Source: Cyclobacteriaceae bacterium (GTDB lineage: Bacteria > Bacteroidota > Bacteroidia > Cytophagales > Cyclobacteriaceae). Taken from it: a stretch of DNA of 64,000 nt. Of the stretch, positions 17,783 to 26,414 are shown piece by piece. Position 1 is the stretch's first letter, and each line of letters begins with the position of its first letter. The notes beneath the pieces were generated by a model. The model was not told the origin of the DNA. It worked only from the letters and a program-made list of their open reading frames with translations, and ran no database searches. The translations under genes and the position numbers were made by a program. The stretch spans positions 338,081-402,080 of the forward strand of contig CATQIH010000013.1 in assembly GCA_958296015.1 (NCBI GenBank), in the 5' to 3' direction.

Positions 17783-19672
17783 TCATTTAATGTATAAACG
17801 TTTTACCAACTGATTGTCTTGTGTAAAAATGTTAAAGTAGTACACACCTTCCGGATATCTGCTTACATCAAAGCTTGCCTGATCTGTCTTTTTGGCTTGA
17901 TGCTTCAGTAACTTATGGCCTTTATCATCCAGCAAATCAATAACATAATCTCCTTGCTGAGCAAATTGCAGGGTCACTTGTTCCCGAGCAGGGTTTGGAT
18001 AAAGCCAGACTGATGCATCACTGTCTTCGTCTGCTGACATGCGTACGTTTGATAATGCATCTTCATCTTGCTTTGTGTCAACTGAATCTACAGAAGCTTT
18101 GGTGAAAGTATTACCACTGCCACAGGAGTTTCCATAAATAGTAAGTGATCCGGTACTAACACATCCACCTACATTAGCACTTACTCTGAGTGTGCCACCA
18201 CTAGGTCCATAGACATATACTGTAATAACATTGGTACCCTGACCAGAAGAAATACCCATACCGGAAGGTAATGTCCAGCTATAATTACTTCCACCGCTTA
18301 CTGTACTATAAGTATAGGTGTTGTTGGTACATACCTGGGTGGTGCCGTTGATAGAAGCCCTGGTCTCATTGTTAGTAATACCTCTTTCTACTTCGGGATA
18401 CCCATAATTGGGTACTACACGTATAATACCTACAGGATTGCTACCTACACGAATAGTGACACTACGGGTGCCTTGGCCTGTAGAAACGGTCCATCCGGCA
18501 GGCACTTCCCATCGATAATTAGTTACGCCAGATAGGGTAGGTACCGAAAAGCTCAACGTTTGATTGGGACAGCTACTAAATGGTCCACTGATAGCATAGC
18601 GTGCATTGGTGCTGGTATAACTAGGCACTTTGCTATACATCCAATATGCCTGCATGAAAGAAAAGCGATTACGGCAATTGCCAGCGGCATATGACATAAT
18701 ATTACGCGTATCAGGTGCCCAACGATCTCCCCAGTTATCTGTTCCTGTACCTGTGTAGCCACATGTACTTGTATTTACAAAATCAGTTAACTCCGGGTCA
18801 GCAGGTGTATCACAAAAACCATCGCCGTTGACTTCACATTTTTTTGGTACTTGACCTGTCAATATACAGACACCCTGGGTACGTGTACGACTCACAGATT
18901 CCTGATTGCATGGTCCGCAAGCACCATTGTTAGCAGCAAAGCTTCTGGCTGACTCATGTGTATGTAGCAAATCTAGTGCATGTCCCATTTCATGAGTAGG
19001 CGTTTCAACCCTGGAATTTTTTGCTATACCAAAAGCATAAGAATTTCTCTCATAAGGAAACTGAGCTTTTCCTGACGATTCTTTGCTGTCAATAATAATA
19101 GAATTTACAAAATGCATTTTAATAGCAGAAGGTCCGGGAAAGCCACACATATCTACAAAATCGCTGTTTGACCGAACGTCATAGTACTTGTTAGCTGTCC
19201 CTACCAAAGGGGTGCCCACTTGATAGAAACGGATAGGTACCTGACTGTCTCTGCATATCTTATTCATTTTGTCTACGCGTTCATTTATTTCAGCTATAGT
19301 AAAGGGCGTATTTCCTGCTGTATTCTTCCAAATGTAGGCTTGCACAGGTACATATTTGCGAGTTGCATTCTTGATACCACTATAATTACCATCATCCAAA
19401 TTGCTGGTCACATCACCATTGATAGTTTTGATAGAATCTGTAGGCTTCTCTGGTAGCGTAAAACCCATGTTTTGGATGTAACTGCTATCCTTATCATTCA
19501 AGAAACCTGCTTCATAAGCTTTGTCAATCAAAGCCTGGTTGTCACCATAATAAAACCGTTGTTCGAATCTTTCAGGATCAGGCTTGTCTGTTCCGCAGCC
19601 CAGGGGAGTTTCTTGTGCAAAGGATAAGGCGGAAAATGCCACAAATAACAAGGTTAGGAATAAAGCTTTCAT
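17783..19672 (-). CDS. Secreted M43 metalloprotease with PKD-like domains and T9SS sorting domain
   Basis: A 629-residue exported protease. After a signal peptide (SALSFAQ) and a propeptide-like region, the catalytic domain (about residues 110-360) carries the metzincin motif HEMGHALDLLH and the Met-turn NIMSYA, as in pappalysin-type M43 proteases. Many Cys residues in the catalytic domain (CGPCNQE, CDTPAD, TCGY) probably form disulphides. Two PKD-like/Ig-like domains follow (TNYRWEVPAGWTVSTG and SNYSWTLPSGMGISSG). The last 75 residues (LYPNPAREQVTL to KRLYIK) are a type A T9SS sorting signal, so it is secreted across the outer membrane. It heads a unit with two lipoproteins. Confidence 0.92.
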   Translation of the reverse strand: MKALFLTLLFVAFSALSFAQETPLGCGTDKPDPERFEQRFYYGDNQALIDKAYEAGFLNDKDSSYIQNMGFTLPEKPTDSIKTINGDVTSNLDDGNYSGIKNATRKYVPVQAYIWKNTAGNTPFTIAEINERVDKMNKICRDSQVPIRFYQVGTPLVGTANKYYDVRSNSDFVDMCGFPGPSAIKMHFVNSIIIDSKESSGKAQFPYERNSYAFGIAKNSRVETPTHEMGHALDLLHTHESARSFAANNGACGPCNQESVSRTRTQGVCILTGQVPKKCEVNGDGFCDTPADPELTDFVNTSTCGYTGTGTDNWGDRWAPDTRNIMSYAAGNCRNRFSFMQAYWMYSKVPSYTSTNARYAISGPFSSCPNQTLSFSVPTLSGVTNYRWEVPAGWTVSTGQGTRSVTIRVGSNPVGIIRVVPNYGYPEVERGITNNETRASINGTTQVCTNNTYTYSTVSGGSNYSWTLPSGMGISSGQGTNVITVYVYGPSGGTLRVSANVGGCVSTGSLTIYGNSCGSGNTFTKASVDSVDTKQDEDALSNVRMSADEDSDASVWLYPNPAREQVTLQFAQQGDYVIDLLDDKGHKLLKHQAKKTDQASFDVSRYPEGVYYFNIFTQDNQLVKRLYIK

Positions 19673-20408
19673 CGTCGAGGAAGTGTTTTGGTGAGTACTT
19701 AATTATAAATAGGAAGTTTAATGCTACCGTAGAAACTGCAACACCCTCAACTGTACCAACCACTTTTAATATTAGTATTTGCTAAAACTACTACCTCATG
19801 ATGAAAGTCAACATGAATCTCAACTCCATAGCATTTACACTGACATAAAGCTCGATGAAAAAGTTGGAATTACAAGCTACTTTTATCTTAACTTTTCACC
19901 AACAGCCTTGCTTTACATGCAAATTAGATGTAATGTTTAACTAGATATTTAAGTATTATGTCCTATTGATATAACTAAAGGTAAATACCATATTATATAA
20001 GCTATATTATAAGTCTAGTGATATGCCAAATTCACTATTCTGGTGCTTTTTGATGTGATGTAATATATATATCATAGATAGTTGGGCTATAATCAATATA
20101 TGGTTGCAAAAGTATGGCTTATTTATCGTGCATATCTTAAGTGAGCAGCGAACGGATTTTATAATAGCCCCACCGATGCGGTATGTGTTTCATGTTTTAT
20201 TAAGATGATAAGGTCAAACATATAAGTGTGATAAAGCTCAATGCAGCACATACTATCATATGATATGTTTGTCTGAAGATCATCACCTTTGCAACACATA
20301 TGTCAAAGATCAATACAAAACCTTACACCTGCCAGGTCACCCATACAGTTTATCTTCAGTGATTTTGGTGACTGTAGACTATTGTTTTAGCGATAAAATT
20401 TGATATAT
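19673..20408. other. Long AT-rich non-coding stretch
   Basis: About 735 bases without a convincing gene on either strand, more AT-rich than the flanks, rich in TATA/ATAT runs around 19960-20110. The promoter of the M43 protease should lie near 19680-19760 on the minus strand. The rest shows no repeat, RNA-like fold or coding trace that I can identify. Confidence 0.5.
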
Positions 20409-20436
20409 CAGGGCTGTGTCCTCACAGCCCTGGGCT
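20409..20436. repeat. Perfect hairpin ending in the palindrome AGCCCTGGGCT
   Basis: CAGGGCTGTG-TCCT-CACAGCCCTG is a 10-bp perfect stem at 20409-20432. The overlapping 11-mer AGCCCTGGGCT (20426-20436) recurs at 22471 and, as its complement form AGCCCAGGG(CT), at 22413 and 22630. It precedes two TTGCGCTA repeats (about 20494 and 20518) and the 23-bp array. Confidence 0.85.
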
Positions 20437-20545
20437 TGTGAGCATCATGGATGTTTGAGGGAGCGTGTCTTTTGGAGGGAGCACAAGGGGACCCTTGCGC
20501 TAAGGAGGGGAGCGACGCTTGCGCTAGGGGTTAGCATAAAAAATG

Positions 20546-20907
20546 TGAACTACTATACCGGGTGTCGGGATACTACTCTACCGGGTGTCGGCATAGTAGT
20601 TCGCGGGGTGTGGGTGAACTACTATACCGAGTGTGGGCGAACTACTATACCGGGTGTCCGGGAACTACTATGCGGACTGTTGGTATAGTAGTTCACATGG
20701 TATCGGCGAACCTGTTCACGGAGTATCAGTGAACCAGTTCACGTGGTGTCCGCGAACAGGTTCACATGGTATCGGTGAACCAGTTCACGAGGTATCATCG
20801 AACAGGTTCAGAAGGTGTCGGCGAACAGGTTCACAAGTTGTCGGTGAACCAGGTCGCAAGGTATAGGCGAACAGGTTCGCAAGGTGTCGGTGAAGTAGTT
20901 CACTTGC
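20546..20907. repeat. 23-bp tandem array of palindromic or inverted cores, 15 full units plus a partial
   Basis: Fifteen consecutive 23-bp units (20546-20890) and a 17-bp partial unit follow each other with no insertion or deletion, although the sequence of units varies widely. Each unit has a core of about 11 bases and a spacer close to CCGGGTGTCGG. In units 1-7 the core is GAACTACTATA or its exact reverse complement TATAGTAGTTC; in units 8-15 it is palindromic, GAAC-NN-GTTC (CT, CA or AG in the middle; unit 14 GAACCAGGTC). Neighbouring units can pair into hairpins, for example unit 6 with unit 7. The 23-bp period is not a multiple of three, so apparent open frames here are artefacts. Function is unknown: protein-binding iterons, a cruciform or a structured RNA are possible. 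Confidence 0.95.
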
Positions 20908-20939
20908 TTTTTTTAGCTGTACTGGTGGGGGTAAGGCAT

Positions 20940-20974
20940 AAAAAAAGACCAGCTGATGTAGCTGGCCCTTTTTA
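20940..20974 (-). terminator. Intrinsic terminator of the HU-like protein gene
   Basis: On the minus strand GGCCAGCT-ACATC-AGCTGGTC is followed by T7, a strong Rho-independent terminator 27 bp after the stop of the gene at 21001-21690. On the plus strand it has T5 after the stem and could also stop reading out of the array. Confidence 0.85.
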
Positions 20975-21000
20975 GCACATGAAAAAAACACAATATTATT

Positions 21001-21690
21001 TTAGCGCACAGTGAGGGTATGCTTTAGCCTGGCTGCTATGTTCTCCTTGTAGCTGCGGTTGCGCACTTCCAGGGCATAGCTGCCTGGCTTGAGCGGTGCA
21101 GGAACCAGGAATATGATCTCTGACGGCTTGTTGAGAGCAACCTGTGTGATCTTGGTTTCTGCCCCTTTGTCGTTGATCAGGTAGATGCCTTCTTCGGCAT
21201 CTGTTGCATCAAAGCTCAGGTTGTTGCCTTTCAGGCAGGCCATGCTGCCGGGGGTGAGCAACTCGTTGATGGTGTCGCTGCTAATGTCTGTGATCTTGCG
21301 TGGCTCAGGGCTGTATTCCCTGGGGTCTACCCGCTTGAGCTTGATCTTCTTGGCAGCTTCGGTAATCACTGCGCCTGGGTTTGCATTCACATTGAAAGCG
21401 TGCTTACCAGCAACCAACGCTTCGTCATCAGCATAGAATACACCACTGATGCTGTAGCCGGTGTTGAGGATAGACAGGTTGATGCTGCCGCCGCTCTCTG
21501 TGATTTCCCGCAGGGCCTTCTCCAATGCTAGGTAAGAGCCTCTGGCCTCTTCTTCGGTGAGCGTCTTGCCCTCACGCGTCATGATCTTGATCACATCTTC
21601 CAAATCATGAGACTTCACGTCTACCACCCTGGCGGCATAATCGTAAGGATCGGGTGTGAGTTTGTTGAGATACAGAAAATACTTAACCAT
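21001..21690 (-). CDS. HU/IHF-like DNA-binding protein with DUF4469 C-terminal domain
   Basis: A 229-residue protein of the Bacteroidota-type HU-like family: the N-terminal 120 residues (YLNKLTPDPYDYAARVVDVKSHDLEDVIKIM, with FNVNANPGAVITEAAKKI) form the HU-like fold used by these proteins for DNA binding, and the C-terminal DUF4469 domain (about 140-229) has an Ig-like fold (SFDATDAEEGIYLIN, PGSYALEVRNRS). Members are abundant in this phylum and their cellular role is poorly known. It is a single gene with its own terminator, and its 3' end lies 94 bp from the 23-bp array. A functional link with the array is only a suggestion. Confidence 0.72.
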   Translation of the reverse strand: MVKYFLYLNKLTPDPYDYAARVVDVKSHDLEDVIKIMTREGKTLTEEEARGSYLALEKALREITESGGSINLSILNTGYSISGVFYADDEALVAGKHAFNVNANPGAVITEAAKKIKLKRVDPREYSPEPRKITDISSDTINELLTPGSMACLKGNNLSFDATDAEEGIYLINDKGAETKITQVALNKPSEIIFLVPAPLKPGSYALEVRNRSYKENIAARLKHTLTVR

Positions 21691-21907
21691 GTTTTAATGA
21701 TGTTGATAGGTGAAACAAAATGACAATGCCCAAAACTAAAACAGCAGGTAATGGCACACCAGCACAAACACCACTGAACCTTACAGGCGTACTTTTAAGC
21801 GGTTGATCGACATGCTATCCCTGATTTTAAGCAGCAAGTTCAAAACATTTTCCCCAGGTGTGCGGGTTATAGGCAGTAATCATATAACTATCATTATTTT
21901 TTATACT

Positions 21908-22390
21908 ATGAGAACCAATATCAAAAATCAACGGGATAAAATTGTGGGTCTGGCAGCAGTAGCCGGGATGCGGTCTATGTCTGGTCCGTCGCTGCTGAGT
22001 AACTACCTGAACAAGCACTCTTCCAAAAGACTCAACCGCTCTTCTTTAGACTTTATGCAGTCTGACAAGGCGGCCCGTATCTTCAGCGTACTGGCTTTTG
22101 CCGAAAAGATAGGCGACAAGCTACCTGGTACGCCCAACCGCATCAAGCCGATGGCCCTGGCCGGACGTGCCATCTCAGGGGCACTGATCGGTGCTACACT
22201 CTCCAAGACCAACCGTAAAAGTATCGACCTGGCAGGTGCCGGTTTGGGGCTGGTAAGTGCCATGGCAGCTACCTATGCCAGCTTCTATCTGCGAAAGAAA
22301 CTGACCAAAAATACCTTCATTCCCGATGCCGTCTGGGGGCTTGCCGAAGATTTTGCCGTAGCCAGGATAGGGAAGAATGTACTTTCCTGA
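21908..22390 (+). CDS. DUF4126-like membrane protein
   Basis: A 160-residue protein from the ATG at 21908 (MRTNIKNQRD). GLAAVAGMRSMSGPSLLS is the hallmark of DUF4126 proteins; GRAISGALIGATL and GLGLVSAMAATYASFYLRKK give two further membrane segments. It is probably in the cytoplasmic membrane. Function unknown. An upstream in-frame start at 21803 would add a less typical leader. It is followed within 16 bp by a large inverted repeat. Confidence 0.75.
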   Translation: MRTNIKNQRDKIVGLAAVAGMRSMSGPSLLSNYLNKHSSKRLNRSSLDFMQSDKAARIFSVLAFAEKIGDKLPGTPNRIKPMALAGRAISGALIGATLSKTNRKSIDLAGAGLGLVSAMAATYASFYLRKKLTKNTFIPDAVWGLAEDFAVARIGKNVLS

Positions 22391-22405
22391 TTTATTTGGG
22401 GTATG

Positions 22406-22490
22406 GTTTATCAGCCCAGGGGCGGGTCGCCTGGTCGGTCCCGGTGGGGCACCACACGGCACTGCGATTAAGCCCTGGGCTATGATAAAC
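22406..22490. repeat. 85-bp inverted-repeat element
   Basis: GTTTATCAGCCCAGGG (22406-22421) and CCCTGGGCT-AT-GATAAAC (22473-22490) are inverted copies with a two-base bulge, enclosing 51 GC-rich bases. It begins 16 bp after the DUF4126 stop. The ends carry the AGCCCWGGGCT motif shared with 20426 and 22630. It may be a miniature element or a structured 3' end. Confidence 0.85.
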
Positions 22491-22578
22491 AGGCCATATA
22501 TCACTTCAGTTTATAACCAAAGCAAGAATAATATATTATAGTCCGAGGCGCGCAGTCTTAGACTTTGTTTTATTTAAA

Positions 22579-22640
22579 AGCTTCAGTTGCAAGCGGTCCG
22601 CCGCCGCGGCTGAAGCTAGTGAAGGGGCCAGCCCAGGGCT
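22579..22640. repeat. Hairpin AGCTTCAG/CTGAAGCT plus AGCCCAGGGCT palindrome
   Basis: AGCTTCAG (22579-22586) pairs with CTGAAGCT (22610-22617), enclosing a GCGGTCCGCCGCCGCGG block; AGCCCAGGGCT follows at 22630-22640. Two diverged direct repeats, GGGCTGTTAGACAATTG (22636) and GGGCTATTAGACAGTTATTG (22672), come next. The whole stretch 22391-22732 has no gene. Confidence 0.8.
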
Positions 22641-22732
22641 GTTAGACAATTGACGCACTGCTACAATTAATGGGCTATTAGACAGTTATTGTAGGGGTGG
22701 CGTATAGACCGCAAAAGCTCTGTGCTGCTCGT

Positions 22733-24046
22733 TTACGCTTTTCTCAGGCTGAGCCTTAGCAGTTCCGGCCTGAAAGTAAACATCACATAGCCCCAGTAGG
22801 GTGTGAGTTTGCTGTTTCCCCCATTTTGGATCACCTCCATAGAAGAAGTTGTCTGCATCCAGGCAAATCCTATGTCCAGTGTGGTATAGGTGTTGGGTGT
22901 CCAGGAAGTAGTCAGGTCATTCTCAAAGCCCAGGTACTGCCTGTAACGATCCTGGCTGGTGTTCACCGCTACTGCCTGTTGCGCGTAGAACAGGTGACAA
23001 TCGGACCGCAGCGACCAGTGTGCAGATAGCTTGAGCAGCAGAAAGAGGTATGGATTGATCAGACCGGCATCGTTGGTGTCTGTCGGAAACCTGGTGAAAT
23101 AGTCCATGAAGCCATTGAAGCGATGGGCAACGCCATAGAGCGGGACAAAAGAATGATCCTTGTTTGCCGTGGTATTGCCTGGTGTGTTACCACTCAAAAG
23201 CTCCGCACCCAACCGCGCGGTCAGAATACCATACGTGGCCCTCACTTCTGGCTGTATATAATAGGCCGCAACAGGCACACCTGCCGGACTGACGCCGTGC
23301 TGATAGTATGCACTGAGGGTATAATACATATGGTCGCCGGTATATTCTACCCTGCCGCCATGTGTATAACGAAGGTGCATCTGCTCGGGGCGGAGCTGGT
23401 TCTGAAAGCCATCGGCAACGTTGAGGGCCATGTAAGTAAGCTGGTGGCCTGTCTGGTATTGAAGATAACTGACTGCCAGAAACTTATAGTCGGTGAAGCC
23501 TTCCGGAGAAAAGTTGGTGCCAAACAGCCTTTCTTCGGTCTGGTTGAAAGCCAGCACTAGGTCGCTGCTGAGCCTCTCTGCCTGATAGCGAAGCCGCAGG
23601 GCATCATGGCTCCTGGCATTTTGCCGCCAGTCGTTCTGTGCAAACAGCCGCTGGTTGTCATACATCAGCGTCTGGCGACCGATACGCAGGGAAAACCTAT
23701 CGGCCAGCCGGGGTTCCACGTACGCTTCAAACACCTGCAACGTGCCCTTGGTAGACCGGGGATCGGCCTCTCCCCACACCCTGACATCCTGCACCGAGGT
23801 ATGAAAGGTAAACGTTGGCTGCGTAACGGTGAGGCTCAGGCGGGTACGCTGGCTGGTAAACAGCGCAGCCGATGAAGTATCGCTTCTCAGTACACGGTAG
23901 CCGTCTCTGAATTCTGTTCTGGGCCTGAACTCCAGCTGTAGCAGCAGTTCTTCCGGAGCTTTCTCATCCACTGCCTGGGCATGTCCCTTCAGGCTGGTAA
24001 GCAGCAAGACAGCAATGATGAAAGAAGAGGTAAGCTTGATGTTCAT
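22733..24046 (-). CDS. Alginate-export-type outer membrane porin
   Basis: A 437-residue protein with a signal peptide (TSLKGHAQ) and the pattern of the alginate_exp barrel family: LEFRPRTEFRDGY near the N-terminus, SQRTRLSL, GRQTLMYDNQRLFAQNDWRQNARSHDAL (the conserved loop), then alternating amphipathic strands to the C-terminal FTFRPELLRLSLRKA. In Bacteroidota such porins lie in the outer membrane and their substrate is seldom known; no alginate genes are nearby, so an uncharged or anionic solute is equally possible. It is transcribed alone, with divergent neighbours. Confidence 0.82.
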   Translation of the reverse strand: MNIKLTSSFIIAVLLLTSLKGHAQAVDEKAPEELLLQLEFRPRTEFRDGYRVLRSDTSSAALFTSQRTRLSLTVTQPTFTFHTSVQDVRVWGEADPRSTKGTLQVFEAYVEPRLADRFSLRIGRQTLMYDNQRLFAQNDWRQNARSHDALRLRYQAERLSSDLVLAFNQTEERLFGTNFSPEGFTDYKFLAVSYLQYQTGHQLTYMALNVADGFQNQLRPEQMHLRYTHGGRVEYTGDHMYYTLSAYYQHGVSPAGVPVAAYYIQPEVRATYGILTARLGAELLSGNTPGNTTANKDHSFVPLYGVAHRFNGFMDYFTRFPTDTNDAGLINPYLFLLLKLSAHWSLRSDCHLFYAQQAVAVNTSQDRYRQYLGFENDLTTSWTPNTYTTLDIGFAWMQTTSSMEVIQNGGNSKLTPYWGYVMFTFRPELLRLSLRKA

Positions 24047-24264
24047 ATGGTATTAACGTCCTATGTTGAGGTAATTTTTGGATAAAGGTAGGAAGAAAAC
24101 AAGATTCCTATGAGGTGCATAGGTACAAAAAGTTGACAGGCATCATACGGCACTGCCTTCAGAAAAAATACCTGCCTGCGGTGATCTGTATTGGAGAATG
24201 ATTATATTAGCTGCGGAAAAGATGGGTATGTTCGCATAGTTGTTGTGAGCTACGTGATAAAAAG

Positions 24265-24957
24265 ATGAAGTTCTTATTATTCGTATTTATATTCCTGCAT
24301 TCTCTGGTTGCCAGTGGGCAGGATATGGTTACTAAAGGTGATATAGCAGATGTTACTGCGTTTAAATTAGACATGAAGGGTAGATTCAGCTTCGGGAAAA
24401 ACTATTACAAACAACTAAGCGAGGACAATGAACAATTTGTCCAAAGAGTTTTAGGGAAAGCAGCATCCATACATCATGGTGCTTTTTTGCTGAAGGGATT
24501 TAACAATTGTATTGTCTCCTTTGGATCGTATAAGTTCAAGGATACAGATATCGTTCTGGGAATTCTGTTTGAGTCAGTAGGTGACAACAATTATCGCCTG
24601 TTAAAAATGATGGAATTAAGTTCTGGATGTGGCGATCAACCAGAGATAAAATCGGTGTTTCTTTATGAAGCAGACACTACTTCGTTAGGTCCCGAATTAA
24701 TCGTTCATGCCTCGGATTACTGTGGAAGTAATGGAGTGAATAATTATGTATACATTTATAACAAGAACATATCAAACAGCAAACTTTCTCTTACAACTAT
24801 GTTGTCTGAAAGGTGTGATTACTCAGAAGTAAAATTAGATGGAGAATGGGACATAGATATGGGTGAACAGGATGTTGAGCGCAGATATGTTGAGTGTAAC
24901 TATACAGATCATAAAACAATCAAGCAGAAATTGACAAAAGATTTAAATTTGAATTAA
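24265..24957 (+). CDS. Hypothetical secreted protein
   Basis: A 230-residue protein with a signal peptide (SLVASGQ) from the ATG at 24265. I recognise no domain. It has four Cys residues in two regions (SSGCGDQ with DYCGSNG, and ERCDYSE with VECNYTD) that could form disulphides, and a beta-rich pattern. It is AT-richer than its neighbours, and ends 7 bp before the DUF808 gene, with which it is probably cotranscribed. The base composition suggests a different history from the flanking genes. Confidence 0.6.
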   Translation: MKFLLFVFIFLHSLVASGQDMVTKGDIADVTAFKLDMKGRFSFGKNYYKQLSEDNEQFVQRVLGKAASIHHGAFLLKGFNNCIVSFGSYKFKDTDIVLGILFESVGDNNYRLLKMMELSSGCGDQPEIKSVFLYEADTTSLGPELIVHASDYCGSNGVNNYVYIYNKNISNSKLSLTTMLSERCDYSEVKLDGEWDIDMGEQDVERRYVECNYTDHKTIKQKLTKDLNLN

Positions 24958-24964
24958 TAATAAT

Positions 24965-25843
24965 ATGGCATCAGGAATCTTTGCAGTACTGGATGATATA
25001 GCGATACTGATGGACGACGTGGCGGTTATGAGCAAGGTGGCAGCCAAAAAGACAGCCGGTATCTTGGGGGATGACCTGGCAGTGAATGCCGAAAAAGCTT
25101 CCGGGTTTGTGTCTTCGCGGGAGATTCCTGTTTTGTGGGCCATCACAAAAGGTTCGTTTTTAAACAAACTGATTATCCTGCCCGTTGCCTTTTTGCTGAG
25201 TGCTTTCCTGCCGTGGTCAATCACCGTTATTCTGCTGGTTGGCGGTATTTATTTAGGATACGAAGGTGCTGAAAAGCTATATGAGTTCTTTGTGCCGCAC
25301 AAACATGCCAAAGAGGAAATCAAAGAAGCCCTTACGGAAGATGAAATCCTGGCGTTGGAGAAAGAGCGTGTAAAGTCAGCCATTGTCACCGACTTTATAC
25401 TATCAATAGAGATTGTCATCATAGCTCTTGGGACAGTGGTAGGTGAGCCGCTTGTCTCTCAGATTCTGGTCGTTTCTATTATTGCAGTAGTTGCCACGGT
25501 GGGCGTTTATGGTATTGTAGCCCTGATTGTGCGCATGGATGAACTGGGTTATAAACTAATAGAAAGGAGTAAAAAGGAAAAGAGCTTTTCAAGAACCATA
25601 GGCCACATCCTGGTCAAGGCACTTCCCATAGTGATCAAAAGCCTGAGTGTGATAGGCACCATCGCTTTGATTTTGGTGGCCGGAGGTATATTTGTTCACA
25701 ATATCGATTACTTTCACCATTTCCTGCCAGCACTGCCATCCATTGTGGTTGAATTTATAGTAGGCCTGGTAGTGGGCCTGGTCAGCTTGGTCATCGTACA
25801 ATCTTTTAGTAAAGTAAGGAAAGCGGTAAAACAAAAAGCCTAG
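24965..25843 (+). CDS. DUF808 family (YedI-like) membrane protein
   Basis: A 292-residue protein whose first 80 residues (SGIFAVLDDIAILMDDVAVMSK, then GDDLAVNAEKASGF) are diagnostic of the DUF808/YedI family. It has about six membrane helices, and FVPHKHAKEE in the first cytoplasmic loop. The family is widespread in the cytoplasmic membrane of bacteria and has no settled function. It converges with the GNAT gene, separated by only 2 bp between stop codons. Confidence 0.88.
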   Translation: MASGIFAVLDDIAILMDDVAVMSKVAAKKTAGILGDDLAVNAEKASGFVSSREIPVLWAITKGSFLNKLIILPVAFLLSAFLPWSITVILLVGGIYLGYEGAEKLYEFFVPHKHAKEEIKEALTEDEILALEKERVKSAIVTDFILSIEIVIIALGTVVGEPLVSQILVVSIIAVVATVGVYGIVALIVRMDELGYKLIERSKKEKSFSRTIGHILVKALPIVIKSLSVIGTIALILVAGGIFVHNIDYFHHFLPALPSIVVEFIVGLVVGLVSLVIVQSFSKVRKAVKQKA

Positions 25844-25845
25844 TA

Positions 25846-26385
25846 TCATCCCAGCCTTTTCTCCATCACGTAATCCTCCATCCAGAAGCCTTCTCCGATG
25901 GGAATATTCTCGGTGCTCACAACAGCAAACCCTATTTTCTGGTAAAAGGCTACGGCCTTGTTGTTTCTGTTGACGTTGAGCGTCAGCGTGTGGTTTCCGT
26001 GTTGTGTGGCCTGCTCCTGAATGGCATGGAGCAACGCCTGGCCTACTCCTTTGCCCTGGCAGGTGGGCAGAATGTAGATCTTATGGACCTTGGCCTTCTG
26101 CTCCTGCTGGTAGTTTGTCTCATACGAAGCATAGCCTACATATTGCGCCTGCTCAGTATCTTTTGCCAGCAGAAATACATGGCCTGCCTCTGTAATTTGT
26201 TGTTCAAGGGCAGAAAGGCTATACATCCAGTCCAGCATATAGGTGATCTGCGCTGCCGACAGAATCTCGCCAAAGGTATGTGGCCAGGTATCGTGGGCTA
26301 TCTTTTGGATGATAGGCAACTGCGAAGGGGTAGCTTGGGTAACCTCGATCATGGATATGTCTGTCTGCGCTAAGTTAACAGTCAT
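25846..26385 (-). CDS. GNAT family N-acetyltransferase
   Basis: A 179-residue protein with the GNAT fold: motif A is KVHKIYILPTCQGKGVGQALL (acetyl-CoA pyrophosphate-binding Q-x-x-G-x-G/A type QGKGVG), followed by LNVNRNNKAVAFYQKIGF (motif B). It transfers acetyl from acetyl-CoA to an amine; the substrate is unknown. An internal ATG at 26352 (MIEVTQAT) is an equally good start and is nearer the usual family N-terminus. Confidence 0.88.
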   Translation of the reverse strand: MTVNLAQTDISMIEVTQATPSQLPIIQKIAHDTWPHTFGEILSAAQITYMLDWMYSLSALEQQITEAGHVFLLAKDTEQAQYVGYASYETNYQQEQKAKVHKIYILPTCQGKGVGQALLHAIQEQATQHGNHTLTLNVNRNNKAVAFYQKIGFAVVSTENIPIGEGFWMEDYVMEKRLG

Positions 26386-26414
26386 CGTATAGATTTACCA
26401 AAAGATGTGCGACA

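Noticed and set aside
20546..20907. CRISPR array
   Set aside because: Repeats follow each other without unique spacers, the period is only 23 bp, cores vary, and no cas gene is present.
20416..20975. Open frames rich in Gly-Val-Arg-Thr across the repeat array
   Set aside because: The 23-bp period is not divisible by three, so similar peptides appear in all frames; no start context or family supports coding.
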